Translations under genes and position numbers: made by a program
Notes under the pieces: model-generated
The model's input: only the letters and a program-made list of their open reading frames with translations
What the model was told of the DNA's origin: nothing
The model's database searches: none
Part shown: positions 5,589 to 13,603 of the stretch, piece by piece
Layout: the number at the start of each line of letters is the position of its first letter
Position numbering within the stretch: the first letter of the stretch is position 1
Source of the DNA: 2-02-FULL-66-14 sp037443705
GTDB lineage: Bacteria; Pseudomonadota; Gammaproteobacteria; Burkholderiales; SG8-39
Direction: 5' to 3'
DNA: 15,225 nt
Assembly: GCA_037443705.1 (NCBI GenBank)
Contig: JBBINV010000076.1
Location: 1-15,225 of the forward strand

Positions 5589-7727
5589 ATGGAACCACAG
5601 CAGCTCAACTGGGTCGCCAACTTCCTCTGGAACATCGCGGACGACGTGCTGCGCGACGTGTACGTGCGCGGCAAGTATCGCGACGTGATCCTTCCGATGA
5701 CCGTCCTGCGGCGGCTGGATGCCGTGCTCGAGCCGACCAAGCAGGCGGTGCTCGACATGAAGGTGACGCTGGACAAGGCGCGCATCGCCAACCAGGACCA
5801 GCCCCTCCGGCAGGCCGCGGGGCAGGCGTTCTACAACACCTCGAAGTTCACGCTTCGGGATCTGAAGAACCGCGCGAGCCAGCAGGCGCTCAAGGCCGAC
5901 TTCGAGGCCTACCTGGACGGCTTCTCTCCGAACGTCCAGGACATTCTTGAGAACTTCGAATTCCGCAACCAGATTCCGCGCCTGTCCAAGGCCGACGCCC
6001 TCGGCACGCTGATCGAGAAGTTCCTCTCGCCCGACATCAACCTGAGCCCGAACCCGGTCTATAACGCCGACGGCTCGCTCAAGCACCCCGGGCTCGACAA
6101 CCACGCCATGGGGACCATCTTCGAGGAGCTGGTGCGCCGCTTCAACGAGGAGAACAACGAAGAAGCGGGCGAGCACTGGACGCCGCGCGACGCCGTGAAG
6201 CTCATGGCGCGGCTGATCTTCCTGCCGATCGCCGAGCAGATCGAATCGGGCACGTACCTCCTGTACGACGGCGCCTGCGGCACGGGCGGGATGCTCACCG
6301 TGGCCGAGGAAACGCTTCAGCAGCTCGCCACGGATCACGGCAAGGAAGTGGCGACTCACCTCTACGGACAGGAGATCAACGCCGAGACCTACGCCATCGC
6401 CAAGGCGGACCTCTTACTGAAGGGCGAAGGTGACGCGGCGGACAATCTCGTCGGCGGGCCGGAGCACTCCACGCTCTCCAACGACGCGTTCCCGTCGCGC
6501 GAGTTCGATTTCATGCTGAGCAATCCGCCCTACGGCAAGAGCTGGAAAGGCGACCTCGAGCGCATGGGCGGAAAGGAGGGCATCAAGGACCCGCGCTTCG
6601 TCATCGAGCACGCGGGCGACGCGGAGTATTCGCTCGTCACGCGCTCGAGCGACGGCCAGATGATGTTTCTCGCCAACATGCTGAGCAAGATGAAGCACGG
6701 CACGAGACTCGGCAGCCGGATCGCCGAAGTCCACAACGGCTCCTCGCTCTTCACCGGCGACGCCGGCCAGGGCGAGAGCAACATCCGCCGCTGGATCATC
6801 GAGAACGACTGGCTGGAAGCCATCGTCGCGCTGCCGCTCAACATGTTCTACAACACCGGCATCGCGACTTACGTCTGGGTGCTCAGCAACCGAAAGCCCG
6901 ACCATCGCAAAGGCAAGGTCCAGCTGATCGACGCCACGCAGTGGTACAAGCCGCTGCGCAAGAACCTCGGCAAGAAGAACTGCGAGCTGTCCGAGGAAGA
7001 CATCCAGCGGATCTGCGATGCGTTTCTCAGGTTCGAGGAGAGCGAGCAGTCGAAGATCTTCCCGAACCAGGCGTTCGGGTACTGGAAGGTGACGGTAGAG
7101 CGGCCCTTGCGCCTGAAGGTGGACCTCGGCCCGGAGAGGCGGCGCGCCTTCCGGCATGCCTGCGCGGAAGCGGACGAAGAGCCGATCGCCAACGTCGTAG
7201 ATCGTGTCGCCGCGAAGCTGGGGCCCGGACCTCATCTCGACTACAACGCGTTCATCGTCGAAGTCGAGCGCGACGCCGACGAACACGAAGTCAGGCTCAG
7301 CGCGAAGCGCAGGAAACTGCTTCAGACCACGCTCGCCTCGCGCGACGAACAGGCGCGAGAGGTGATCGCGCGGGTCCACAAAGCCGGGAAGGCGGAGCCC
7401 GATCGTCTGCGCGGGCTGTTCCCCGCGACCATCGCGGGCAAGCCTGCCGTCGTCGAATACGAGCCAGATCCCGAATTGCGCGACACCGAGCAGGTGCCTC
7501 TCCTGGAAGAAGGCGGAATCGAGACTTTCGTCCGGCGCGAAGTCCTGCCTTACGCTGCCGACGCCTGGTTCGACCCTGACAGTGTCAGGATTGGCTACGA
7601 GATCAGCTTCACTCGGTACTTCTACAAGCCCCAGCCGCTGCGCACGCTGGAGGAAATCCGCGCCGACATCCTTGCATTGGAGAAGGAGACCGAGGGCCTG
7701 CTGGGCGAGATCGTGGGGAAAGCGTGA
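5589..7727 (+). CDS. hsdM: Type I restriction-modification DNA methyltransferase, M subunit
   Basis: A 712-residue N6-adenine methyltransferase that, with HsdS, methylates the recognition site. The N-terminal helical HsdM_N domain ('LNWVANFLWNIADDVLRDVY' and on) covers about the first 170 residues. The SAM-binding motif 'DGACGTGGM' lies at 227-235 and the catalytic 'NPPY' at 312-315 in 'MLSNPPYGKSW'. A long C-terminal part (about residues 480-712) goes beyond the ~500-residue classical HsdM but resembles the larger HsdM group. The ATG at 5589 comes nine bases after the truncated hsdR stop, with GGAG directly against the start codon and no spacer; this is unusual and suggests that the native leader was lost or that translation depends on termination upstream. 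All catalytic motifs are intact. The TGA overlaps the GTG of the next small gene by four bases. Confidence 0.95.
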   Translation: MEPQQLNWVANFLWNIADDVLRDVYVRGKYRDVILPMTVLRRLDAVLEPTKQAVLDMKVTLDKARIANQDQPLRQAAGQAFYNTSKFTLRDLKNRASQQALKADFEAYLDGFSPNVQDILENFEFRNQIPRLSKADALGTLIEKFLSPDINLSPNPVYNADGSLKHPGLDNHAMGTIFEELVRRFNEENNEEAGEHWTPRDAVKLMARLIFLPIAEQIESGTYLLYDGACGTGGMLTVAEETLQQLATDHGKEVATHLYGQEINAETYAIAKADLLLKGEGDAADNLVGGPEHSTLSNDAFPSREFDFMLSNPPYGKSWKGDLERMGGKEGIKDPRFVIEHAGDAEYSLVTRSSDGQMMFLANMLSKMKHGTRLGSRIAEVHNGSSLFTGDAGQGESNIRRWIIENDWLEAIVALPLNMFYNTGIATYVWVLSNRKPDHRKGKVQLIDATQWYKPLRKNLGKKNCELSEEDIQRICDAFLRFEESEQSKIFPNQAFGYWKVTVERPLRLKVDLGPERRRAFRHACAEADEEPIANVVDRVAAKLGPGPHLDYNAFIVEVERDADEHEVRLSAKRRKLLQTTLASRDEQAREVIARVHKAGKAEPDRLRGLFPATIAGKPAVVEYEPDPELRDTEQVPLLEEGGIETFVRREVLPYAADAWFDPDSVRIGYEISFTRYFYKPQPLRTLEEIRADILALEKETEGLLGEIVGKA

Positions 7728-7984
7728 GCGCGAGGCGGCTCGTGTCCAAGAATTGGCAAGTCGGCGATCGCATACGCCGCGAGGTGCTCAGGGAGAAGCG
7801 GGCCGGCTACGGCGAGGAGATTTTGCAGTCACTGTCTGCAAAATTGGAAACTGAGTTCGGACGGGGATTTTCCGCCCGGAAACTGGCCGATATGGGCGTG
7901 CGCGCCCGCAAGCGCTTGGAAGCAGCAACGGGACGCCGCACCGGCAGTCCTCGCTTCGCCGCCGAGGCGCAGGGGCGGCAGTAA
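7724..7984 (+). pseudogene. DUF1016 N-terminal fragment (YhcG-type nuclease family stub)
   Basis: 86 residues, starting at a GTG that overlaps the hsdM stop by four bases. Residues 5-55 ('NWQVGDRIRREVLREKRAGY' through 'EFGRGFSARKLADM') match the DUF1016 N-terminal domain, normally followed by a PDDEXK nuclease domain in proteins of about 340 residues. After 'FSARKLADM' the match stops and a short Arg/Ala-rich tail leads to TAA. I checked the other two forward frames after this point and see no DUF1016 continuation, so it looks like truncation by deletion or recombination. It may still be expressed as a stand-alone small protein, since the DUF1016 N-terminal part is predicted to be a winged-helix-like unit. 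Full DUF1016 genes often lie in restriction islands. Confidence 0.62.
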
Positions 7985-7987
7985 CCC

Positions 7988-8010
7988 GCGCTTGAGGCTC
8001 ATTTAAGCGC
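7988..8010. repeat. Inverted repeat GCGCTT / AAGCGC after the DUF1016 stub
   Basis: GCGCTT (7988-7993) and AAGCGC (8005-8010) can form a 6-bp stem with an 11-base loop. It lies four bases after the stub's stop codon. No T-run follows, so a terminator role is weak. Confidence 0.35.
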
Positions 8011-8076
8011 CAGGCGCCATGCCGGTCCCGACACCCTTGGAAAGCTATAGGAATCAGACGCGTGCTTATTTAAGCG
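8001..8076. repeat. Direct repeat ATTTAAGCG in the hsdM-side gap
   Basis: The 9-base word ATTTAAGCG occurs at 8001-8009 and again at 8068-8076, both in the 169-base gap 7985-8153 between the DUF1016 stub and the DUF262 gene. This gap is visibly more AT-rich than its neighbours. The two copies could be an operator pair for the downstream genes or leftover edges of a deletion. I see no convincing promoter with both boxes here. Confidence 0.4.
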
Positions 8077-8153
8077 TTTGCCGGAGAACGGGTGCCGAAT
8101 TGGACGAACGAAGGGCGTTACTGAGCGAATTCAAGGGAGGAAAGGGCTGATCT

Positions 8154-9950
8154 ATGTCGACGCAGCGCTACTCTGTTACGCCGCACCCAATCGAGACTTT
8201 GCTTACATGGGTGAAATCGGGCGAGATCGCCATTCCTGAGATTCAGCGGCCGTTCGTCTGGGAGGCGACCAAAGTCCGCAATCTGCTGGACTCGCTTTAT
8301 CAGGGGTACCCGGTCGGTTATTTGATTGCGTGGCGCAATCCGACTGTGAAGCTCAAAGACGGCACGCCGTCGGCGGGCAAGCGCATCCTCATCGACGGGC
8401 AGCAACGCGTGACGGCGCTAATGGCCTCGCTGCTCGGCCGCGAAGTGCTGACGAAGGATTACGAGACGGTCCGCATTCGCATCGCCTTTCACCCGCAGGA
8501 GGAGCGGTTCGAGGTTGCCAACCCTGCGATCAGGAAGGATGTCGCATGGATCGAGGACGTTGCGGAGGTCTTTGCTCCGGCGACGAGCGTTTTCCAGCTG
8601 GTCGCCAACTACTGCTCCAAGAATTCTGGAGTGTCTCAAGACACGGTATTCGCGAGCATCGAGAAGCTTCGGAAGATTATCAACAACCACGTCGGGATAA
8701 TCGAACTCGCGGAGGATCTGGACATAGAAACCGTTACGGAAATCTTCATTCGCGTCAACATGGCCGGAACCGAGCTCTCTCAGGCCGACTTCGCCATGTC
8801 GAAAATCGCAGTCAATGAATCCTACGGCGGCAACTTGTTGCGGAAGGCCATCGACTACTTCTGCCATCTCGCGGTGGCCCCGGAGTTCCTACCGCGCATT
8901 GAAAAGGGCGACAAGACGTTCGCCAATTCCGAGTTCCTTCCGCACATGCGCTGGCTCAAGGACACGAATGACGACATTTACGATCCGACCTACACCGACA
9001 TGCTGAGGGTGGCGTTCACCTCGGAATTCGGGCGCGGCAAGCTGCAGGATCTGGTGGCCTTGCTCTCGGGGCGCAACTTCGAAACCAAGCAGTTCGAGGA
9101 GGCCATCGCCGAGGACTCCTTCGGGAAACTCAAGAAGGGCGTGCTCGCGTTCATCAACAAGACCCACTTTGACCGCATCACGATGATCCTGCGCTCGGCA
9201 GGCTTCGCGACCAACGACCTGATCGGTGGCCGAAACGCCGTCAACTTCGCCTACATCCTGTATCTCCGCGGCCGGGCGGAGGGCTTGCCGGCGGCTGACC
9301 TCGAACGATTAGTGCGGCGCTGGTACGCGATGTCTGTCCTGCGAGGGCGCTATGCGGGGAGCCCCGAGACGGCCTTCGACTTCGATATCCGCCAAGTCGC
9401 GGCGCGCGGGCTGGTGAGCTACGTGGAGTCCGTGATCGAGAACGAGCTTCCGGAAAGCTTTTGGACAGGCATGCTGCCGCAGCTCATGGACACCTCGTCG
9501 TCCAATAGTCCATACTTTTTGAGCTACCAGGCGGCGCAGGTGAAGCTTGGCGACAAAGGTTTCCTGTCGCGCGACATTTCGGTCCTAGACCTCCTGCTGA
9601 ATCGCAGCGACGTGCACCATGTCTATCCGAAAAAGCACCTCAAGTCACAAGGGCTCTCACGCGGCCGGTACAACCAGATCGCGAATTTCGTGCTCGCGCA
9701 GAGCGAGATCAACATCGCGATCGGCGACAAGCCACCGGAGAAGTATTTCGCGGAGCTTGCGGAGCAATGCAACGGTGGCAAGAAGCGGTATGGAGGCATC
9801 ACAAACGCCTCCGAGCTCCGCGCTAATTTGGCGATGAGCTGCCTGCCCGAATCCATGCTCGACGGGAAGATACCCGCTTACGACGACTTCCTCGAGGAGC
9901 GTCGCAGGCTCATGGCGATGAAGATCAAGACCTGGTTCGAAGCGCTGTAA
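8154..9950 (+). CDS. DUF262-HNH protein, GmrSD-like, embedded in the type I locus
   Basis: 598 residues. The N-terminal DUF262 (ParB/GmrS-like) domain carries 'IPEIQRPFVW' (27-36) and the signature 'IDGQQRVTAL' with DGQQR at 81-85. In GmrSD-type enzymes this domain binds and hydrolyses NTP to drive the nuclease. The C-terminal part has a His-Me-finger (DUF1524/HNH-like) signature: 'DVHHVYPKKHL' with His488-His489, then 'NQIANFVLAQSEINIAIG', in the usual H-x-x-P...N...N arrangement. Together they match type IV modification-dependent endonucleases or related DUF262 defence proteins. The ATG at 8154 lies 13 bases after GGGAGG (8135-8140), with a second AAAGGG closer in. The TAA overlaps the hsdS ATG (TAATG), so it is translated together with the specificity subunit. 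Codon choice is less GC-extreme than the flagellar genes, a sign of transfer. What DNA it targets is unknown. Confidence 0.85.
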   Translation: MSTQRYSVTPHPIETLLTWVKSGEIAIPEIQRPFVWEATKVRNLLDSLYQGYPVGYLIAWRNPTVKLKDGTPSAGKRILIDGQQRVTALMASLLGREVLTKDYETVRIRIAFHPQEERFEVANPAIRKDVAWIEDVAEVFAPATSVFQLVANYCSKNSGVSQDTVFASIEKLRKIINNHVGIIELAEDLDIETVTEIFIRVNMAGTELSQADFAMSKIAVNESYGGNLLRKAIDYFCHLAVAPEFLPRIEKGDKTFANSEFLPHMRWLKDTNDDIYDPTYTDMLRVAFTSEFGRGKLQDLVALLSGRNFETKQFEEAIAEDSFGKLKKGVLAFINKTHFDRITMILRSAGFATNDLIGGRNAVNFAYILYLRGRAEGLPAADLERLVRRWYAMSVLRGRYAGSPETAFDFDIRQVAARGLVSYVESVIENELPESFWTGMLPQLMDTSSSNSPYFLSYQAAQVKLGDKGFLSRDISVLDLLLNRSDVHHVYPKKHLKSQGLSRGRYNQIANFVLAQSEINIAIGDKPPEKYFAELAEQCNGGKKRYGGITNASELRANLAMSCLPESMLDGKIPAYDDFLEERRRLMAMKIKTWFEAL

Positions 9951-11419
9951 TGCTCGCCGGCCTCAAAAATTATCCCACGATGAAGTATGTCGGTCTGCCC
10001 TGGCTGCGAGAAGTGCCGGAGCATTGGGAGGTGTTCCGGCTCGGGCAAATCGGCAGACTCTCGAAGGGCAGCGGCGGAAGCAGGGAAGACGACACCTCGA
10101 CCGGAGTGCCTTGCGTCCGCTACGGTGATTTGTACACGACGCATAGATTTTTCATTCGCAAGAGTCGATCTTTCGTTGGACGAGACCGCGCGAAGGACTA
10201 CACGGGCATCCAGTACGGAGATGTGCTCTTCGCAGGTTCAGGCGAAACGATCGACGACATTGGAAAGTCCGCCGTCAATCTCATGACGTCGGAAGCATGT
10301 TGCGGCGGCGATGTAATCTTGTTTCGGTCAGCGCGCGATGTCGACGCGAGATTCATGGGCTATGCAACTGACTGTCGGCCCGCGGCAGCTCAGAAAGCCT
10401 CGATGGGGCGCGGGATCACCGTGAAGCACATCTACGCTGACCAACTCAAGTACATGGCGATCCCACTTCCGCCTGTTCCCGAGCAAGTCACCATCGTACG
10501 CTTCCTCGACCACATGGACCGGCGTATCCGCCGCTACATCCACGCCAAGAAGAGGCTGATCAAGCTGCTGGAGGAGCAGAAGCAGGTCATCATCGAGCGC
10601 GCCGTCACTCGCGGTCTCGACCCTAACGTCCGCCTCAAGCCCTCGGGCGTGGAGTGGCTGGGGGATGTGCCGGAGCATTGGGAGGTAAACCGGCTTGGGC
10701 GACTTATCGACCTGGTAACCGGATTCCCGTTCACGAGTGGGGGATTTACGCAAGCCGCGGAGGACGTCAGGCTCCTCCGCGGCGTCAACATTTCTCCAGG
10801 GAGGATTCGGTGGGCGGATGTTGTCCGATGGCCGCAATCCGAGCGGGAAGACTACAGCGCCTTTGAGTTGCAGGCCGGCGACATCGTGCTAGGGATGGAT
10901 AGACCGGTCATTCAGAGTGGAACACGGGTCGCCACCATCGGCGAATCTGACGTTCCAGCCTTGCTGCTGCAGCGAGTCGCACGCATTCGCCCAAAACGCG
11001 AGTTGCGAAGTGACTTTCTTATGCTACTTGTGGCCGGCAAGTCATTCGCTGACTATTTGGCGCCAATCTTTACGGGGATCAGTGTTCCTCACCTTAGTCC
11101 GGAGCAGATTAAGTCATTCCGCTTTGCCTTACCGACTCTCGAAGAGCAGCGGGAGATCGTACAGTCGGCGATGGCGGCGACAACGAAGATAGGTACAGCT
11201 ATTGTCAGCGCTGAGCGCGAAATCTCCCTTCTCCGCGAATACCGCACCCGCCTGATCGCCGACGTGGTCACCGGCAAGCTCGATGTGCGCGAAGCGGCAG
11301 CCCGGTTGCCAGAGGTAACGGAAGACGTGGAGCCGATCGAAGAGGCGGAGGCCCTCGCCGAGACCGGCGAAGACACGGCCGACGACATGGACGCCGCCCC
11401 GGAGGACGCCGAGGCGTGA
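9950..11419 (+). CDS. hsdS: Type I restriction-modification specificity subunit, two TRDs
   Basis: 489 residues with the two-fold HsdS design. Each target-recognition domain is introduced by the same motif: 'VPEHWEVFRLGQIG' near residue 22 and 'VPEHWEVNRLGRLI' near residue 240. The spacers are 'IPLPPVPEQVTIVRFLDHMD' plus a helix to 'IERAVTRGLDP' (about 170-225) and, after TRD2, 'ALPTLEEQREIV' to 'RLIADVVTGKLDVR' (about 390-445). HsdS fixes the bipartite DNA target of HsdM and the R subunit. The C-terminus ends in an unusual tail of about 37 residues, rich in Glu, Asp and Ala. The ATG at 9950 shares its A with the TAA of the DUF262 gene; another in-frame ATG (9980, Met11) could also serve, as many HsdS start close to the 'YVGLPWL' motif. 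The TRD coding parts are richer in AT than the spacers, as is usual for exchanged TRDs. The target sequence cannot be read from here. Confidence 0.95.
   Translation: MLAGLKNYPTMKYVGLPWLREVPEHWEVFRLGQIGRLSKGSGGSREDDTSTGVPCVRYGDLYTTHRFFIRKSRSFVGRDRAKDYTGIQYGDVLFAGSGETIDDIGKSAVNLMTSEACCGGDVILFRSARDVDARFMGYATDCRPAAAQKASMGRGITVKHIYADQLKYMAIPLPPVPEQVTIVRFLDHMDRRIRRYIHAKKRLIKLLEEQKQVIIERAVTRGLDPNVRLKPSGVEWLGDVPEHWEVNRLGRLIDLVTGFPFTSGGFTQAAEDVRLLRGVNISPGRIRWADVVRWPQSEREDYSAFELQAGDIVLGMDRPVIQSGTRVATIGESDVPALLLQRVARIRPKRELRSDFLMLLVAGKSFADYLAPIFTGISVPHLSPEQIKSFRFALPTLEEQREIVQSAMAATTKIGTAIVSAEREISLLREYRTRLIADVVTGKLDVREAAARLPEVTEDVEPIEEAEALAETGEDTADDMDAAPEDAEA
10013..10032 (+). repeat. Direct repeat copy 1 within hsdS (TRD1 entry)
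   Basis: GTGCCGGAGCATTGGGAGGT is identical to bases 10667-10686. It encodes 'VPEHWEV' at the start of the first recognition half. Similarity continues with mismatches on both sides. Confidence 0.9.
10667..10686 (+). repeat. Direct repeat copy 2 within hsdS (TRD2 entry)
   Basis: Exact 20-base copy of 10013-10032, 654 bases away (in frame, 218 codons), at the start of the second recognition half. Recombination between copies would remove or swap one TRD without a frameshift. Confidence 0.9.
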
Positions 11420-12912
11420 CCAGCGACCGGCCGACCGGCTATCTCGTCAGCCTCGTGCGCGAGCTGCGCGCGCTGCCGCGCGAGACGGAATGGGTCGAGT
11501 TCAAGATCGACGACGCCGAGCCGCAGGCGATCGGCGAGTACATCTCGGCGTTGGGCAATGCGGCGGCGCTGGTGGGCAAGGCCTTTGCCTATCTCGTCTG
11601 GGGAGTGCGCGACGCCGATCATGCCCTGGTGGGCACGAGCTTCGATCCGCGCGCGGCGCGGGTCGGCAACGAGGAGCTGGAGAGCTGGCTGCTTCGTCTG
11701 CTTGAACCAAAGATCGACTATCGTTTCTTCAGTGTCGTTGTGGACGGGCACCCGGTGGTGTTACTTGAAATCGCACGCGCCGCCCGTCACCCGGTGCGTT
11801 TTCAGGGACAGGAGTTCATCCGCGTCGGGACGTACAAGAAGAAGCTCAAGGATTTTCCCGAGAAGGAGCGGGCGCTGTGGCGCATCTTCGACCGCATCCC
11901 GTTCGAAGACGGCATCGCCACCGAGCGCGCAAGCGCCGACGAGGTGCTGCGGCTCTTGGACTACCCCGCCTACTTCGATCTGCTCGAGCGGCCGCTGCCG
12001 GTGGACCGGGACGGTATCCTGGCCGCGCTCGCCGACGACCGATTGATCCGTCGCAGCGAGGCGGGCGGCTGGGACGTTACCAACCTCGGCGCGATCCTGT
12101 TCGCCAAGCGCCTGGATGCCTTTCATCCGCTCCGCAGGAAGGCGGTACGCGTCGTTCAGTATCGGGGCAAGGGTCGTACCGAAACGCTCAAGGAGCAGGT
12201 CGGCGCCAAGGGCTACGCGTGCGGCTTCGAGGGTCTGATCGGCTATGTCAACGGCCTTTTGCCGGCCAACGAGGTCATCGAGCAGGCGCTGCGCAAGAGC
12301 GTACCGATGTTTCCCGAGCTGGCGGTGCGCGAGCTGGTGGCGAATGCGCTCATCCACCAGGACTTCTTCGTCACCGGCGTCGGGCCGATGGTGGAGATCT
12401 TCGATGACCGCATCGAGATCACGAACCCGGGCGAACCGCTCGTGGATACGCAGCGATTCGTGGACACGCCGCCCAAGTCGCGCAACGAAGTACTGGCTTC
12501 GCTGATGCGCCGCTTCCGGATCTGCGAAGAGCGCGGCAGCGGAATCGACAAAGTCGTTTTCGAGGTAGAAGTCTTTCAGCTCCCGGCGCCGCTCTTCGAG
12601 AAGCCGGAGGGGTTTACGCGAACGGTCCTGTTCGCTCACAAGCCCCTGGCAGAGATGGACAAGGCGGAGCGCGTCCGCGCGTGCTATCTGCACGCCTGCC
12701 TGCGCTATGTGACTCGGCAACCCATGACCAATACGTCGGTCCGGGAGCGGTTCGGGATTGCGGAGCAGAACGCGGCGGTGGCATCCCGCCTGCTCAATGA
12801 AGCCGTCGAGGCGGGGCGCATCGTCGTGGAAGACCCGGAAGTAGGCAAGAAGGTCCGGAGTTACCTGCCTTTCTGGGCAGCGCCTGGGCGACGACGGGAG
12901 GAAGTTGTTTGA
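11416..12912 (+). CDS. Schlafen/AlbA_2-domain ATP-binding protein (COG2865-type)
   Basis: 498 residues. The N-terminal AlbA_2 (Schlafen AAA_4-like) domain has 'ETEWVEFKIDD' (Glu28-Phe29-Lys30), 'IGEYISALGNAAAL' and 'FAYLVWGVRD' (residues 23-65). A HATPase_c_4-like domain follows in the second half, with 'VRELVANALIHQDF' (about 303-316), 'VEIFDDRIEITNPG' and 'RICEERGSGIDKV'. The last 80 residues resemble a winged helix. Such proteins are often annotated as transcriptional regulators or RecG-like ATP-binding proteins and are frequent inside type I restriction loci; no defined activity is established for most of them. The GTG at 11416 overlaps the hsdS stop by four bases, so the two are translationally coupled. 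The stop falls in the first copy of a GTTGTTTGAT repeat. A role as regulator of the restriction genes or as a defence effector are both possible. Confidence 0.83.
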   Translation: MTSDRPTGYLVSLVRELRALPRETEWVEFKIDDAEPQAIGEYISALGNAAALVGKAFAYLVWGVRDADHALVGTSFDPRAARVGNEELESWLLRLLEPKIDYRFFSVVVDGHPVVLLEIARAARHPVRFQGQEFIRVGTYKKKLKDFPEKERALWRIFDRIPFEDGIATERASADEVLRLLDYPAYFDLLERPLPVDRDGILAALADDRLIRRSEAGGWDVTNLGAILFAKRLDAFHPLRRKAVRVVQYRGKGRTETLKEQVGAKGYACGFEGLIGYVNGLLPANEVIEQALRKSVPMFPELAVRELVANALIHQDFFVTGVGPMVEIFDDRIEITNPGEPLVDTQRFVDTPPKSRNEVLASLMRRFRICEERGSGIDKVVFEVEVFQLPAPLFEKPEGFTRTVLFAHKPLAEMDKAERVRACYLHACLRYVTRQPMTNTSVRERFGIAEQNAAVASRLLNEAVEAGRIVVEDPEVGKKVRSYLPFWAAPGRRREEVV

Positions 12913-13012
12913 TGGCTAGCCGGGATTTGGCGCCTCAAGGAGTCGAGCCTGCCGCTAAGTCGTTGATAAATAGGCGATCAGCTTCACTCGCGTTGTTTGA
13001 TAGTTGTTTGAT
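12904..13012. repeat. Three copies of GTTGTTTGAT around the AlbA_2 gene end
   Basis: The 10-base word occurs at 12904-12913, 12992-13001 and 13003-13012; the last two are in tandem (11-base period). The outer copies share 13 bases, AGTTGTTTGATGG, 99 bases apart. The first copy contains the stop codon of the AlbA_2 gene. The 172-base gap 12913-13084 that holds them has no gene that I can support. Confidence 0.75.
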
Positions 13013-13084
13013 GGTTGGGTCGCAGAGCGGCGGACGAACTCGATATCTGTCCGGACCGGTGTTTATTGAGTCCCGAGGGAAGCG

Positions 13085-13582
13085 ATGATCGAGTACCGGA
13101 CCGGAAACATCCTCCAAGCCGACGTCGAGGCACTGGTGAACACGGTCAATTGCGTGGGCATTATGGGTCGTGGCATCGCGCTACAGTTCAAGGAAGCGTT
13201 CCCCGCCAACTTCAAGGCCTACGCGGCCGCCTGCGCGCGCAAGGAGGTCGGACCGGGTCGGATGTTCGTCTTCGAAACCGCTCTTCTCGGCAACCCGAAG
13301 TTCATCATCAACTTCCCGACGAAGCGCCACTGGCGCGGCAAGAGCCGAATCGAAGACATCGATGCCGGACTCGAAGCTCTCGCAGGTGAGATCCGCGCGC
13401 GCGGCATCCGGTCGGTCGCGGCGCCAGCGCTCGGCTGCGGTTTGGGCGGATTGGATTGGCGGCTGGTGCGCCCGCGTATCGAGGCGGCGCTTGGATGTCT
13501 GGAGAAGGTCAGCGTGATCGTCTTCGAGCCGCTGCCGTCTGACGGGAAGCTGTCGTCGGCGCGGACCTCGGCGCGCGCCTGA
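13085..13582 (+). CDS. DarG-like macro-domain protein, putative ADP-ribosyl hydrolase
   Basis: 165 residues, a single macro domain. 'TGNILQADVEALVNTVNC' (6-23) and 'VGIMGRGIALQFK' (24-36) form the ADP-ribose-binding face, with Asn22 in the expected place. 'NFPTKRHWRGKSRIEDI' (76-92) carries Lys80 in the segment that holds the catalytic lysine of the DarG/TARG1 type. 'PALGCGLGGLDW' (114-125) is the phosphate-binding loop. DarG removes ADP-ribose put on DNA by the toxin DarT and has an additional C-terminal domain that binds DarT; here the protein ends right after the macro fold and no darT is found in the window. It may therefore act on another ADP-ribosylated substrate, or be a remnant. The ATG at 13085 follows GAGGGAAG. 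It sits 21 bases before the second hsdR in the same frame. Confidence 0.88.
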   Translation: MIEYRTGNILQADVEALVNTVNCVGIMGRGIALQFKEAFPANFKAYAAACARKEVGPGRMFVFETALLGNPKFIINFPTKRHWRGKSRIEDIDAGLEALAGEIRARGIRSVAAPALGCGLGGLDWRLVRPRIEAALGCLEKVSVIVFEPLPSDGKLSSARTSARA

Positions 13583-13603
13583 ACGGAAGACGCGCTCGGC
13601 GCC

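Noticed and set aside
12904..13012. CRISPR-like repeats.
   Set aside because: Units are only 10 bases, unevenly spaced, without spacers of constant length and without cas genes.
12935..13117. Small 60-codon open frame on the minus strand in the gap before the macro gene.
   Set aside because: No motif, and it runs into the start of the macro gene; no ribosome binding site.
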